Shown: positions 1 through 10,895, numbered from the stretch's first letter. The stretch is 64,000 bases of DNA from Streptomyces thinghirensis (GCA_021502835.1 JAKFGP010000051.1:186001-250000), one strand, 5' to 3'. Notes: generated by a model not told the origin, from the letters alone. Program-made: numbers and translations.

Positions 1-1992
1 CCCGCCTCGTGCAGGGCGGTGAGCGCCGTCGCCAGCTGCGCCCCCACCGACACCGTCAGCGGCACCGGCAGCCGCCGGCCGCCCGACCGGGTGAGGGCGT
101 TCAGGGCGATGCCGTCGAGGTGCTCCATGACGACGTACGGGATGTCGTCCTCGACGCCGCGGTCGAGGACGGTGACCAGGTTCGGGTGGGCGATCTCCGT
201 CAGGCGGCGCGCGTCGCGCAGGAACGCCTCGCGCGACGCGGGGTCGGTGTTCGCGTCGTGCAGCCGGACCATCACCGTCCGGTTCGCGCGGTGTCCTCGG
301 CCAGCCACATCCTCCCGGTCGGCGCGAGCCGGCGCACCGGCCGGTAGCGCGCGCTCACCGCGCGCGGGAAGGCGACGCGGCAGCCGGCCGCTCCCCGCGC
401 GGCCAGCTGCCGGGCGCTCTCCTCGCTGATCGCCGCGAACGACTCGTTCCCGTCGGCCCGCTCGGTGCCGTCCCGGTCGAGGATCAGCGCGCGGAACTCG
501 CCGGGCGACCGCCCCGCCCGCTCGTCGATCAGGCCGCCGGTCCGCAGCAGCAGCTCGTGGGTGCGGTTGCGCGCGGTACGGGGCAGACCGCGCAGCAGCA
601 GGTCGCGCACGCCGGGGCGGAACGCGTACGAGCCGGGCGGCCCGGCGACCGTGGTGAGCAGCCCGCTGAGGATGACCTCGGCCAGGTGCTGGGGGAGCGG
701 GTGCGGCTCGACGGCGGCCTGCACCAGCCGCATCACCGGCAGGTCCGGACGCCCCAGCGCGAGGTGGCCGGCCAGCCGGAAGGCCTCCGGCGACGCGCTC
801 GCGCGAAAACGCAGGACCAGCTCCTCGGCGGACAGCCGCGCCACGTCCGTACGGTCGTCGGCGTCGGCCGGCAACGGGCGGTGCAGTGCGGCGGCGGCGC
901 CCGGGTACTCGGTGCCGCCCGGGCTCGCGACCAGTGGCCCAGTTCGCCAGCCACTCGGGTCCCGGTTCGAGTACGGGTACGTGCACGGTCTCGCCGGGCG
1001 CCGGGGGGCGCGGTGCCGTCGTCGTACGGCGTGAAGGCGAGCGAGGCGCTGGGCGCGGCCCGGTGCGGGGCCGACAGCCGGCCGGGGACCGGTGGCAGGG
1101 CGGTGTCCCGCCACAACTGCTCGGGCAGCGGCTGCAGGACGGCCAGGGGCGTACGGCGCGCCCAGCGGCGCAGGGTCCCGAACCACCGGGTGCCGGCCGG
1201 GCCTCGCGCCACTGCGGTCCCATGCAGTCGCTGATCAGCAGGGTGACGGTACGGCCGTCGGCGGGCGCCTCCGGCTCCTCGCCGCGGACGGTGCCGTCGG
1301 GTTCCGCGCGGTGCAGGGTGACCGTGCGGAAGACGCCCGACTGGGCGAGCGTGGCGTGCAGTTCGCGCACCAAGGGGCTGCCAGACGGGCATCGTGGGGC
1401 CCGCGTCGTGCACCAGGTTCAGCCGCAGCCAGCGCTCCCGCACGGGCCGCAGCACCGGCAGCCACCACTCGGGGCCGGCGCCCAGCCGCGCGATGCGGTC
1501 GGCGGTCGCGGCCTCGTCCACCTCGTGCCCCACCGGAGCGTCGGTACGGCGCTTCAGCGGGCGCAGGGAGCGCTGCAGCGCCAGCGTGTGCCGCAGCATC
1601 GGCGGGGCGGGCGCGAGCAGGGCGCTGTGCGGTTCGACCGCCGAGGAGCCCGGTGCGGGGGCCGGGGACGGCAGACGCAGGGGGGTGCGCGCCTCGGGTA
1701 CGGGCGACGGTTCCGCGGCCGGTCCGGCCGGGGTGGTCCGCCCTGCCCGTGCTGCTCCGGCGTCACCCGGGGCGCGGGCGGTGCCGGCGCCGGGGGTTCC
1801 GTCTCGGCCGCCGGAGCTGCCGGAGCCTCCGGAGTCGGCCGGTCCGGCTCCTCGGGCTGCTCCATCTGTGCTGCCAGCCAGAGGAGTTCGGCCAGCTCCA
1901 GCGGGGTCGGGCGGACGCCCGAGGTCGCCCTGGCCGAGGATGTCGGCCAGGCGGGGGAGGGGCTCCGGTGGGCCGGGGCGGTCGGCGGGCAT
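1..1992 (-). CDS. SAV_2336-type vWA-like protein fused to Ser/Thr kinase (partial, frameshifted)
   Basis: The gene starts at ATG 1992, which overlaps the stop of the MoxR gene by one base (TGATG), so translation is probably coupled. After a Pro/Ala-rich N-terminal linker comes a Rossmann-like block: LNLVHDAGPTMPVW near 1390-1440, where a vWA domain would carry DxSxS, and later TVTLLISDCMGPQW. A helical region follows (RLSAEELVLRFRASASPEAF near 800-850). At the left edge is a protein kinase fold with REAFLRDARRLTEIAHPNLV and VVMEHLDGIALNAL (about 80-250); the catalytic loop lies outside the window. The SAV_2336-type assignment rests on family memory, and the degenerate vWA reading is inference. 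At least four single-base frameshifts interrupt the frame. The expected role is substrate or effector partner of the adjacent MoxR ATPase and VMAP protease. Confidence 0.72.
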
Positions 1993-3018
1993 CAGAAGGC
2001 GTCTGGCTGCGGGGAACGGCCCAGGTACGGCATCAGTTGCTCCGCCAGCTCGTCGAGCGAGTCGGTGCCGAGGCCGGAGGAGCGGGCCAGGTAGATCGCG
2101 TTGAGGAGCTGGTCGGTGGCCAGTTCGCCGCTGCCCACCCGGGACAGGAACCGGTCGATCAGCTGCTGCGCGTGCCCGTCGGGCTCGCCCAGGTGGGCGC
2201 GGACGATCTCGGTGAGGTGCGCGTCGTCCGGCTGCCGCAGACGCAGCGAGACGCAGCGGCGCAGGAACGCGGGCGGGAACTCGCGCTCGCCGTTGCTGGT
2301 GAGGACGACGAAGGGGAAGGATTTGCAGCGGACTCGGCCGCGCTCGACGGGGACCCGCTGGTCGGTGCCGTCGATCAGCACCTCGGCACGCCCGTCGGGG
2401 ATGTCCCGGGAGGCCCGCACCAGTTCGGGGATCTCGTACTGGCCCTCCTCCAGCACGTGCAGCAGGTCGTTGGGCAGGTCGAGGTCGCTCTTGTCGATCT
2501 CGTCGATGAGCAGGGCGCGCGGGCGGGCGTAGGGGAGGAGGGCGGTGCCGAGCGGGCCTAGGCGCAGGTGGTTCTCGATGCCCGTCCCGGCCGCCGGGTC
2601 GTCGGGGCGCTCGGTGGCGTGGCGGGCCGCGTACAGGCGGGAGAGCGGGTCGTACGTGTAGAGGCCGTCGTGGAGGGTGCTGCGGCTGGTGATGTTCCAC
2701 CGGAGGACCGGGCCGAGCCGCAGTTCGCGGGCGACCGCGTAGGCGAGGGACGACTTACCGGTGCCGGGCGGGCCGGTGACCAGCAGGGGGGCGCCGCAGG
2801 TACAGGGCGGCGTTGACCAACTGCACCGTGTGCGCGGAGGCCTGGTAGGTCGCGGCCCGGTGGACGCGGTCGGGCGAGGTGGCCGGGGCGTCGCCGTCTT
2901 CGTCCGGCGGGTCGAGCACGGGGTGGCCGTCGAAGGCCCGCCAGGGCGGCGGCGGGGGCAACTTGGTGATGCCGTCGTGGGGGGCCGGCGCGCCGGTGTA
3001 GACGGGCCACAGGGGCAT
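1992..3018 (-). CDS. MoxR-type AAA+ ATPase (one frameshift)
   Basis: This is an AAA+ ATPase of the MoxR class, a chaperone-like NTPase that remodels partner proteins. The start is ATG 3018 (MPLWPVYTG). Walker A is VTGPPGTGKSSLAYAVAREL (about 2725-2790) and Walker B is ALLIDEIDKSDLDLPNDLL (about 2470-2515). A sensor-1-like VVLTSNGEREFPPAFLRRC follows near 2260-2310. About 340 residues is normal for the family. The frame breaks once, just before Walker A, in a six-G run near 2786; removing one G restores it. The gene lies between the VMAP protease and the vWA-like kinase, the usual arrangement for vWA-MoxR-VMAP ternary systems. Confidence 0.87.
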
Positions 3019-3039
3019 GGTTCTTCTCTCCGAGCGATC

Positions 3040-3405
3040 GGTGCGGCGTGGGCGTTTCGGCGGCGGGCGGTGCGGCGTGGGCGTTTTGGTGGCGGGTGGT
3101 CCGGTCGGTGGCGGGGTGGTTCGGTCGGCGGGCGGTGGTGGTTCGGCGGTGAGCGGTTCGGCGGTGGGCGGTGTGGCGTGGGCGATTTGGTGGCGGGTGG
3201 TCCGGTCGGTGGCGGGTGGTGGTTCGGCGGTGAGCGGTTCGGCGGTGGGCGGTGTGGCGTGGGCGTTTTGGTGGCGGGTGGTCCGGTCGGCGGCGGATGG
3301 TCCGGTCGGCGGGCGGCGGTGGTTCAGCGGGGAGCGGTTCGGCGGCGAGCGATTCGGCGTGGGCGGTCCGGCGGGGGCGGGTCGCGGGGAGTGATTCGGT
3401 GGCGG
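3040..3405. repeat. GC-rich minisatellite, about 80-bp unit
   Basis: This is the roughly 390-bp gap between the MoxR and VMAP-protease genes. Two near-identical 80-bp units start at 3141 and 3221 (each beginning ggttcggcggtgagcggttc), flanked on both sides by degenerate partial units built from ggcgggtggtccggtcggtg. One strand is strongly G-rich. The minus strand is open and would encode a Pro/Thr/Arg-rich linker in frame with the MoxR start, but no start codon was seen there. I read it as non-coding repeat DNA. Confidence 0.75.
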
Positions 3406-3410
3406 GTGGT

Positions 3411-5062
3411 TCAGCCGACGGGCGAGTGGAGCAGGGCCGCGGGCTCGGCGAAGCAGCGGGGGTCGTCCCACAGCAACTGGACGTCTCTCGCCCAGTGCTC
3501 GTCGGGGACGTCGGCCGCGTCCGCCGCCTCGCGCAGCTCCATGACCAGGCGGGGGAGTTCGGACGGCGGCACCCCGGCCACGGACACGGCGAGTTCGTCG
3601 AGGAACGCCGTACCGGAGCAGGGGCCGTCGTGCCCGTCGCCGGGACACCCCCTGCGCGGCCACAGCAGCACCGGCACGGGGACGTGGAGACCGACCTCGA
3701 AGTGCTCCCGGGCCGCCGCGGGCGCGGTGGCGAAACCGGCCAGCTCCGCGTCGTCCCGCAGCCGCATGCGCAGGCCGGCCGGCCGCTCCCGGGTGCCGCA
3801 GTCGACGCGGTGCAGTGTGCCGCCCGTGCTGACCCCGAGCTTGCGCCACTTCTTGCGCAACTGGTGGCGCAGCCGCCCGCTGCGGTGGCGGTGGCGGTCG
3901 GTCACCACGAGCGGATAGGCGCAGCCGAGCGGCGTGGGGTCGTCCTCGCTGCACGCCCAGTGCGCCACCGGTTCGTTCAGCCACTCGCGCGGCAGCACGA
4001 AGGTGAGCAGCTCCTCGGCGCCGGGATCGAGCTGGGTGAACGCCTCGTCGATGCGCTCCTGCACGAACGACCGCACCGCGCCCCTGGCCAGCCGGCGCGT
4101 GCCCACCGGGCGGCGCTGCCCGTCCCGGTAGGCGGACACCTCCACGGTGACCTGGTCGGCGCCGGCGCCGCTGTGATCGATCTCCACGACGATGGGTGAC
4201 CACGTCGCGGGGCGCGGCGGCGGTGCGTGCAGCAGTTCCTCGAGCCGGTCGGCGAACCGGGCCACGGCACCCGGCTCAGGCACCTCCCACTGCACGTACG
4301 CGGCGGCCTCCCGCAGGGAGTCGAAGCCACCCTCCGGGGGCGGCGGGTCGAAGGGGTCCATGGCGGAGACGTACAGCCGGTTCGGGTCGCACGCCAGGCC
4401 GGTGCCCTCGGCCCGGCGCACCAGCGCGTACAACCGCCTGCGCGCGTCCGCCCGGTGGCCCGGCGTGGGTACCAGTTCGCCCAGCTCCGGCCAGTAGCGC
4501 GCCATGATCTCGACGGGCAGCATCCGGCCGACGCGTACGTCCTTGGCGCCCGCGACCGCGGTGACCATGCCGACGACCGTGCCGTCGGCCAGTGCCAGGG
4601 CCGCGCCGCTGAACCCGGCCGCGAGCGGCTGCCCGTGCGCCGTGAGCGCCTCCAACTGGACCCACTCGTCCGAGATGAGCGGTCCGGGCAGGGCCCGGTA
4701 GGAGGCGAGCATGCCCTCGTCGTAGCCCTTGGGGAAGCCGTAGGCGACCAACTGGGGCGCGGGCTCTCCTGTTCCGAGCCGGGCCGGGCGAAGACGGCCG
4801 GTTCGAGCGGCACCTCACGGTCCAGTTCCAGTACGGCCAGGTCACCGGGGTCGGCGGGGCCGCCCTGCCAGCCGCCGTGCACGGCGACCGCGGCGGACAC
4901 CTCGCCCAGCTCCCGGCGGCCCGGGAAGGTCACCGTGACCGCCGCGCCCTCGCTCCACCGGACGACGTGGGCGCAGGTGAGCAACCGGCGTGCGGAGACG
5001 AGGAATCCGGCGCCGACCTCCTTGCCGCACTCGACGCGGGCGTGCCACGCGGTCCCGCTCAT
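3411..5062 (-). CDS. Trypsin-like protease with VMAP-C domain (one frameshift)
   Basis: This is a trypsin-fold serine protease fused to a C-terminal effector-associated domain. The start is ATG 5062, overlapping the upstream TCO1 stop (ATGA). The catalytic triad is visible: His in RLLTCAHVV, Asp in PADPGDLAVLELD and Ser in GFSGAALAL. The second half (WLNEPVAHW, then PLGCAYPLVV and RHQLRKKWRKLG) resembles the vWA-MoxR-associated protein C-terminal domain from memory. A frameshift near 4755-4765 joins the two halves. There is no signal peptide, so it is probably cytoplasmic. In ternary conflict systems such proteases are thought to be activated by the MoxR and vWA partners. Confidence 0.85.
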
Positions 5063-5418
5063 GACCGGCCGGCGGCTTCCGGGCCGTCCGGGCGCGTCGG
5101 GGACGGCTCCGGCGACCAGCTCAGCTTCACGACCAGATGGCCTTCCGCCGAGCCCTTCGCGATGATCGCGCCGGCCTCCGCGCTCAGTTTGACCCCGAAC
5201 TCCAGCTCCACCGAGTCGGGTCTGAGCGAGCCGTCCCGGAACACCCGCAGCGCGGACTCGGCCGCCGCCCGCACGCCTTCCAGGGAGCCCTCGAACGTGC
5301 GCGCCGCCTGGGCCGGTCCGTCGCCGCGCGAGACCAGCCGCGCGCCGTCCTCGTCCTCGACACCCTCGACGACCACCGGTGTGCCGTCCTCGGTCCTGAA
5401 CTCGACCCACCCGTCCAT
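5059..5418 (-). CDS. CU044_2847-type trypsin-co-occurring (TCO1) protein
   Basis: A 119-residue soluble protein starting at ATG 5418 (MDGWVEFRTEDGTPVVVEG). The C-terminal half is a beta-rich repeat of the CU044_2847 type: SVELEFGVKLSAEAGAIIAK, then GSAEGHLVVKLSW. It overlaps the protease gene by four bases and is the first gene of this operon. The family commonly sits next to trypsin-like proteases in actinobacterial conflict loci. Its biochemical role is unknown; a regulator or adaptor of the protease is a reasonable guess. The upstream extension to 5613 lacks a convincing start and is not included. Confidence 0.82.
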   Translation of the reverse strand: MDGWVEFRTEDGTPVVVEGVEDEDGARLVSRGDGPAQAARTFEGSLEGVRAAAESALRVFRDGSLRPDSVELEFGVKLSAEAGAIIAKGSAEGHLVVKLSWSPEPSPTRPDGPEAAGRS

Positions 5419-5640
5419 GACGCCGCTCGCTCCCCGTCTGTCGTACCTGTGCGGAAGGTCATTGTGACGGACCGTACTCGGCCCTGTCCCGCCCGTCGCC
5501 TCCGGCCCACCGCCGCTCTGGCGGAAACCCGCCAGGGCACCAATCCGCCACCTCCGGTCAACTCCGCTGCCCCACAAGCCCCCTGAGACTTCTCCCAGCA
5601 CTCGTCGCAGCACTCTACGACGTTACGAAGAGAGGCGTGG

Positions 5641-8600
5641 ATGAGCAGAGGACCAGTCAGACGTGGGGCGACCCTCCTGTCGGCGGGGCTCGTGATCGCG
5701 CTGCTGCCGGCCGGGACGGCGGCCGCGCAGGAGCCGACCCCGGACACGGCGCGGACACCGGCCGCCGCCCGCACCGTCACCCTCGTCACCGGCGACCGGG
5801 TGACCGTCGCCGGCCTCGGCGGCGGCCGGAAGACCGTCACGGTCGAGCGGCCCGAGGGCGCCACCGGCGCCGTGCACACCCGCAGTTCGGGCGGCCGGAC
5901 CACCGTCGTACCGGACGAGGCCCTGCCGTACCTGCGCGACGGCAGCCTCGACGAACGCCTCTTCGACGTCGGTGAGCTGCTGGAGCAGGGGGCTCGCCGA
6001 CTCCGAGACCGGTGAACTGCCGCTGATCGTGACCTACGAGAAAGGCGCGCGGGCCGCCACCCCGCGCGGATCCGAGCGGACGCGCGCGCTGCCCAGCGTG
6101 CGCGGAGCCGCCGTCGAGGCCGACAAGAGGCGCGAATTCTGGCGGGAATTCACCCGCCGCGGCAGCCGGCATCGACGGCGTGTGGCTCGACGGGCGGGTC
6201 ACCGCCGCGATGGCCGAGTCCAACGCGCAGATCGGCACCCCCGAGGCCTGGCAGGCCGGGCTGACCGGCAAGGGCGTCACCGTGGCCGTGCTGGACAGCG
6301 GCGTGGACGCGGACCATCCCGACCTCGCCGGACGGGTCGGGGAGAGCCGGAGCTTCATAGCCGGCGAGGAGGTCGCCGACCGCAACGGCCACGGCACGCA
6401 CGTCGCCTCCACCGTCGGCGGCAGCGGCGCGGCCTCCGACGGCAAGGAGCAGGGCGTCGCGCCGGGCGCCGACCTCGCGGTCGGGAAGGTGCTGGACGAC
6501 TCGGGATCGGGCAGCGAGTCGGAGATCATCGCCGGCATGGAGTGGGCCGCCCGGGACGTGGACGCCGACATCGTGTCCATGAGCCTCGGCTCGACCGAGC
6601 CCAGCGACGGCACCGACCCGATGGCGCGGGCCGTCGACACCCTGTCCCGCGAGACGGGCGCCCTGTTCGTCATCGCCGCCGGGAACACCGGCGCCCCGTC
6701 CTCCATCGGCTCGCCCGGCGCCGCCGACGCGGCCCTGACCGTCGGAGCCGTCGACCCGGCCGACGAGGCGGCCTACTTCACCAGCGCGGGACCGCGCCAC
6801 GGCGACAAGGCGCTCAAGCCCGACCTGTCCGCCCCCGGCGTCGACATCCTCGCCGCCCGCTCCGGTCTGACCGGGGGCAGTGGCGACTACATCTCCATGA
6901 GCGGTACGTCGATGGCGACGCCGCACGTCGCCGGGGTCGCCGCCCTGCTCGCCGAGCAGCACCCCGACTGGTCCGGCGCGCGGCTCAAGGACGCGCTGAT
7001 GTCCACGTCGAAGGAACTGGACGCGTCCGCCTACCAGCTGGGCGCGGGCCGGGTCAGCGTGCGGGACGCGATCGGCGCCGAGGTCACCGCCACCGGCAGT
7101 GCCGACCTGGGCTTCCACTCCTGGCCGTACGACGCGAACGAGCCGGTGACCCGCACCGTCACCTACACCAACGACTCCGACGCCGCCGTCGAGTTGCGGC
7201 TGTCCGTGCGGGGCGCCCCCGAGGGCGTCGCCACCCTCGCCGACACCACCCTCACCGTGCCCGCGCACGGCACCGCCTCCACCACCGTCACCGGCGACGG
7301 GTCCAAGGCGCCGGTCGGCACGACGAGCGGCCGGATCGTGGCGTCCGGCGCCGACGGCACGCCCGTCGCGCACACGGCGTTCGGGATGGTCAAGGAGGAG
7401 GAGCGGTACACACTCACCGTGCACGTCAAGGACCGGGCGGGCGCCGCGGCCCCGGCCGACCTGGTCGTCCAGCGCCTCGCCGAGGGCGTCGATCCGGTCC
7501 CCGCGCACGTCGGTGACTCCGGCACCCTCGAGCTGCGGCTCGCGCCGGGCACGTACAGCCTGACCTCCTTCCTGGACGTGCGCGGCCCACGGCGCCGACT
7601 CGCTCGGGCTGGGCTTCCTCGCGGCGCCCGAGGTCGTCGTCGACCGGGGACCGCGAGATCACCCTCGACGGACGCGAGCTGCGCGAGATCAGCGCCGACG
7701 TCGACAAGCGCACCGAGACACGGCAGCTGCTCATGGAGTACGACCGGAGCGCGAACGGCTCCGACCTGTTCGGCGCGGTCCAGGTGCCCCTGACGTACGA
7801 CAGCGTCTTCGCCGCGCCCACCGGGAAGGTCACCGAGGGCGACTTCGAGTACCGGACCGTGTGGCGGCTCGGCAAGCCGCTGCTGGAGGTCAAGGGGATC
7901 GGTGAGGCCGTCGTCCAGGCGGGCGGCACCCTGATCGAGGGGCGTGGCCGGATGCCGCTGGTCGACGTCGGCGACGGCCCCTTCCCGGACGCGGTCCGGG
8001 GCAAGGCGGCCCTGGCCCGGCTCACCGAGGGCACCGAACCGGCGGTCCTGGCCCAGGCCGCCCAGGACGCGGGCGTGCAGGCGCTGTTCGTGACCGACGA
8101 CGCGGCCGGGCGGCTGATGGCCTGGTGGGGCACGGCGGACAACGCCGACCGGCCGTTGCAGATCGCCACGGTCGGTGCGGCCGACGCGCGTCGGCTGCGG
8201 GACGCCGGGCGGGTCGACATGACCGGGACGCGCAACACGCCCTACACGTACGACCTCTCCGAAGGGCATCGCGGCGGCGTGCCCGACCGGGACCTCACCT
8301 ACGAGCCCGGGCGCCGCGACCTCGCCACGCTGCGGACCAGGTACCACGCCGCCGAGCCGGCGAGCGGCGGCGAGTTCCGGTACTCGATCACCGACACGTT
8401 CCCCATCGGCATCGGCTTCCGGGAGCGGATCGACTACCCCGTCGAGCGCACCGAGTACGTGTCCACCGGCCCGGGCCAGCTGTGGCACGAGTCCGTGACG
8501 GCCGCCGACGGCGCGCTGGAGCAGCGGTCCGGAACGGTCCGGTACGAGGGAGGGGCGCGTACGGAGCTGAACTGGTTCAAGCCCGTGTGGCACCCGTATC

Positions 8601-9279
8601 TCGGCACCGGACTCGGCTGGGGACAGCAGCGCGCGGGGAACCGGCTCCAGTTCAACGCCCCCGGCTGGCGCGACTCGGCCCCGACCACACCGGTTTCGGT
8701 GACGTGTGGAGCGAGGGCAGCGGGATGTCGCAGAACACGTCGGTGTACCTGGACGGCGAACTGGTCGACCAGGGGACGGGTTCCGCCGCGTACGTGGACG
8801 ACGCGCCGGCCGACGAGCACACGTACCGGCTCGTCACCGACACCGCGCTCGACGCCGGCCGCTGGCGCCTCGGGACCGAGGGGCACGCGGAGTGGACCTT
8901 CCGCTCGGCCGCCACCCCGGACGACCGCTGGACCTACCTCCCCCTGATCAACCTCTCCTTCGACGTCGGCACCGACCTCGCGGGCGAGGTGCGCGGCGGG
9001 AAGAGGCTGCGGGTCGGGATCGGCGCGGAGTACGTGGCGGGCGCCCCGGGCACCGGGACGATCGGCGGCGGGAAGCTGGAGGTGTCGTACGACGACGGCG
9101 GGACCTGGCAGCAGGTCCGGCTGCGCGGCGGCGACCGGAAGGGCGACGGGCAGACGTCCTGGCACGGGACGCTGAGCGTGCCCCGCGACGCCGGGCACGT
9201 CTCGCTGCGGGCCTCGGCGCGCGACGACCGGGGCGGCTCGGTCACGCAGGAGATCGTGCGGGCCGTGGCCGTGCGCTGA
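5641..9279 (+). CDS. Secreted S8 (subtilisin-family) serine peptidase (several frameshifts)
   Basis: A large secreted subtilase of about 1,200 residues. The start is ATG 5641 (MSRGPVRRGATLLSAGLV), giving a Sec signal peptide that ends near TAAAQEPTP. A propeptide leads to the catalytic domain: Asp in VAVLDSGVDADHPDL (near 6285), His in NGHGTHVAST (near 6390) and Ser in SGTSMATPHVAG (near 6900). The long C-terminal region is beta-rich, with a PKD-like section near 7150-7350. Frameshifts occur near 5990, 6160, 7585, 7650 and 8690; motifs resume on the other side each time. It is monocistronic, with a strong hairpin just downstream. It probably scavenges extracellular protein. Confidence 0.85.
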
Positions 9280-9305
9280 CACGCGGACCGCGATGACACG
9301 CGGAC

Positions 9306-9338
9306 GGCGCCGCCTCCCTGGGACGGGGAGGCGGCGCC
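9306..9338. terminator. Perfect 13-bp hairpin, bidirectional terminator
   Basis: The arms ggcgccgcctccc (9306-9318) and gggaggcggcgcc (9326-9338) pair perfectly around a 7-nt loop. No T-tract follows, which is common in Streptomyces. It lies between the end of the S8 peptidase gene and the end of the convergent 19-codon peptide gene and can serve both. Confidence 0.8.
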
Positions 9339-9356
9339 GCCTGGGTTCTCGGACCG

Positions 9357-9416
9357 TCAGACCAGCCAGCCGACGAAGTGGACGATGCCGGCGAGGATGT
9401 CGGTGAGAAGGTTCAT
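9357..9416 (-). CDS. 19-residue hydrophobic peptide gene
   Basis: A small ORF running from ATG 9416 to TGA 9357 and encoding MNLLTDILAGIVHFVGWLV. It is preceded by a strong Shine-Dalgarno AAGGAG ten bases upstream of the ATG (9427-9432) and followed by a perfect terminator hairpin. The peptide is almost entirely hydrophobic, with one Asp, one His and one Trp. As a helix it would be membrane-active or form a short transmembrane segment. There is no cysteine and no leader-core pattern, so it is unlikely to be a RiPP precursor. I do not recognise a named family. A small membrane regulator, modulin-like peptide or type I toxin are all possible; only the gene signals are directly visible. Confidence 0.62.
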   Translation of the reverse strand: MNLLTDILAGIVHFVGWLV

Positions 9417-9525
9417 GATCGTGCAGCTCCTTGCGCTGTGCATGTGTGGGACCTACGGGGACTGTGCGTCGACTACGGTCTGCAGCCCGTTGCTCGCACA
9501 ACGTAAGTATCGTTGGTCCCGGCAG

Positions 9526-10895
9526 TCACATACGCTCCTCAGAGCGACGATCACCTGTTCCAGGGAACAACTGATCGCTTGTTCGGATCACGCCAAGCTC
9601 GGCCAAGTCCTGCGGTCGCAGCCGCAGTTGACCGGCCGTCGCCTCCACCTCCTCCGGGGGCCGCTTCAGGATCGCCGCCGCGAGCTCCGGCGCGATCACG
9701 GAGAAGTAGCTGTCCGGCGTGGCCCAGGTGCTGCCCGGCGCGGCCAGCGCCAGCGCTCCTCCCCGAGCCGCCCTCGCCGATCACCAGCGTGGTGACCGGC
9801 GTCCGCACCGACGCCACCGCCGCGAACAGGTCGGCGATCGCCGCGCCCACGCCCTGCCGCTCCGCCTCCGCGTCGCTCGCCGCACCCGGGGTGTCCACCA
9901 GGGTCAGCACCGGGATGCCGAGCCGGTCCGCGAGGCGGATCAGCCGGGTGGCGGTGCGGTACCCGGCGGGCCTGGTCGCCGTCCCGGCCTGGGCGGCGTA
10001 GGCGACCGTCCGCCCCGCGTGCTCGCCGAAGCCGCAGAGCATGCCGTCCGGGTCGGCGCCCCCGCAGCGGTCGCCGGAGAGGGCGACGCGGTGGGCGAAG
10101 TAGGCGTCCAGGTACGCCCGGGCGCGCGGGCGTTCGGGGGCGCGGGCCCGCCGTACCGCGTCCCATCCGCCGGCCGGCAGGTCCCGCGCGCCCAGCGGCT
10201 CGGGCACCGGCGCCGGACCGCCCGAGGGGGCCGTCAGCAGCCGCAGCCACCGCCCCAGCGTCCCGCGCAGCTCCCCGGCCGGTACGACGGCGTCCGCGCT
10301 GCCCGCCGCCACCTGCGCCTCGGTCGTGTACGCCGCCGGGTCGGCGCCCGGCGGCCGGACCCGGGACCCGGCGAAACCCACCTGGGCGCCGGGCAGCGCG
10401 AGGACCACGTCGGCGCCCGCGCCCAGCGTGGCCCAGCCACCGCCGGTCGCCGGGTCGCGCAGTACGGCGATCTGTGGCAGCCCGGCCTCCCGGGTGAGCG
10501 CCGACTGGCGGGCCACCCGCTGGAGCTGGGTCAGCGCCAGCATCCCTCCTGCATCCGGCTGCCGCCGGTGGCGACCAACGGCACCACCGGCAGCCGGTGT
10601 TCGCGGGCGTACGCGTACGCCGCCACCAGCCGGTCGCCGGTGGCGCGGCCCAGCGAGCCGCCGAGGAAGCCGAACTCGAAGGCGAGGAGCACGGCCCGGG
10701 TTCCTGGACGTGCCCGGTCCCGCAGACGACGGACTCCTCCTCGCCGGTGCGCTCGGCGGCGCGGGCGCGGGAGGCGTCGTAGCCGGGCCAGCCGAGCGGG
10801 CCGTCGGGTCGCGACTCCCCGACCGGATGGGGCAGTTCGGTGAAGTCGTCGGTGAGCAGGGCGAGGAACTCGCGCGCGGACGGCCGCTCAGTCAT
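9526..10895 (-). CDS. Biotin-independent acyl-CoA carboxyltransferase-like protein (frameshifted)
   Basis: An acetyl/malonyl-CoA carboxyltransferase-fold protein of about 455 residues. ATG 10895 overlaps the matB stop by eight bases. Crotonase-type features include VVPLVATGGSRMQEGMLALT near 10530-10600, ATGGGWATLGAGADVVLALP near 10400-10450, and a second-subunit half with GIPVLTLVDTPGAASDAEAE and VIGEGGSG near 9780-9930. The protein therefore looks like fused beta and alpha carboxyltransferase subunits; no biotin domain is present. Frameshifts lie near 10560-10700 and 9765. Rhizobial mat operons carry a malonyl-CoA decarboxylase (MatA) beside matB and matC; here this gene occupies that place. 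Whether it decarboxylates malonyl-CoA or transfers its carboxyl group is not settled by sequence. Confidence 0.8.

Noticed and set aside
3040..3405. CRISPR-like array
   Set aside because: The repeats are contiguous 80-bp tandem units without unique spacers, and no cas genes are nearby.
2755..3405. N-terminal Pro/Thr-rich extension of MoxR through the repeat region
   Set aside because: The minus-strand frame is open, but no start codon with RBS was seen and the sequence is simple repeat. ATG 3018 is the natural MoxR start.
9..3918. Long plus-strand open frames in the first 4 kb
   Set aside because: They are antisense shadows of the conflict operon; their translations are Arg/Gly/Ala-rich with no domain signatures.
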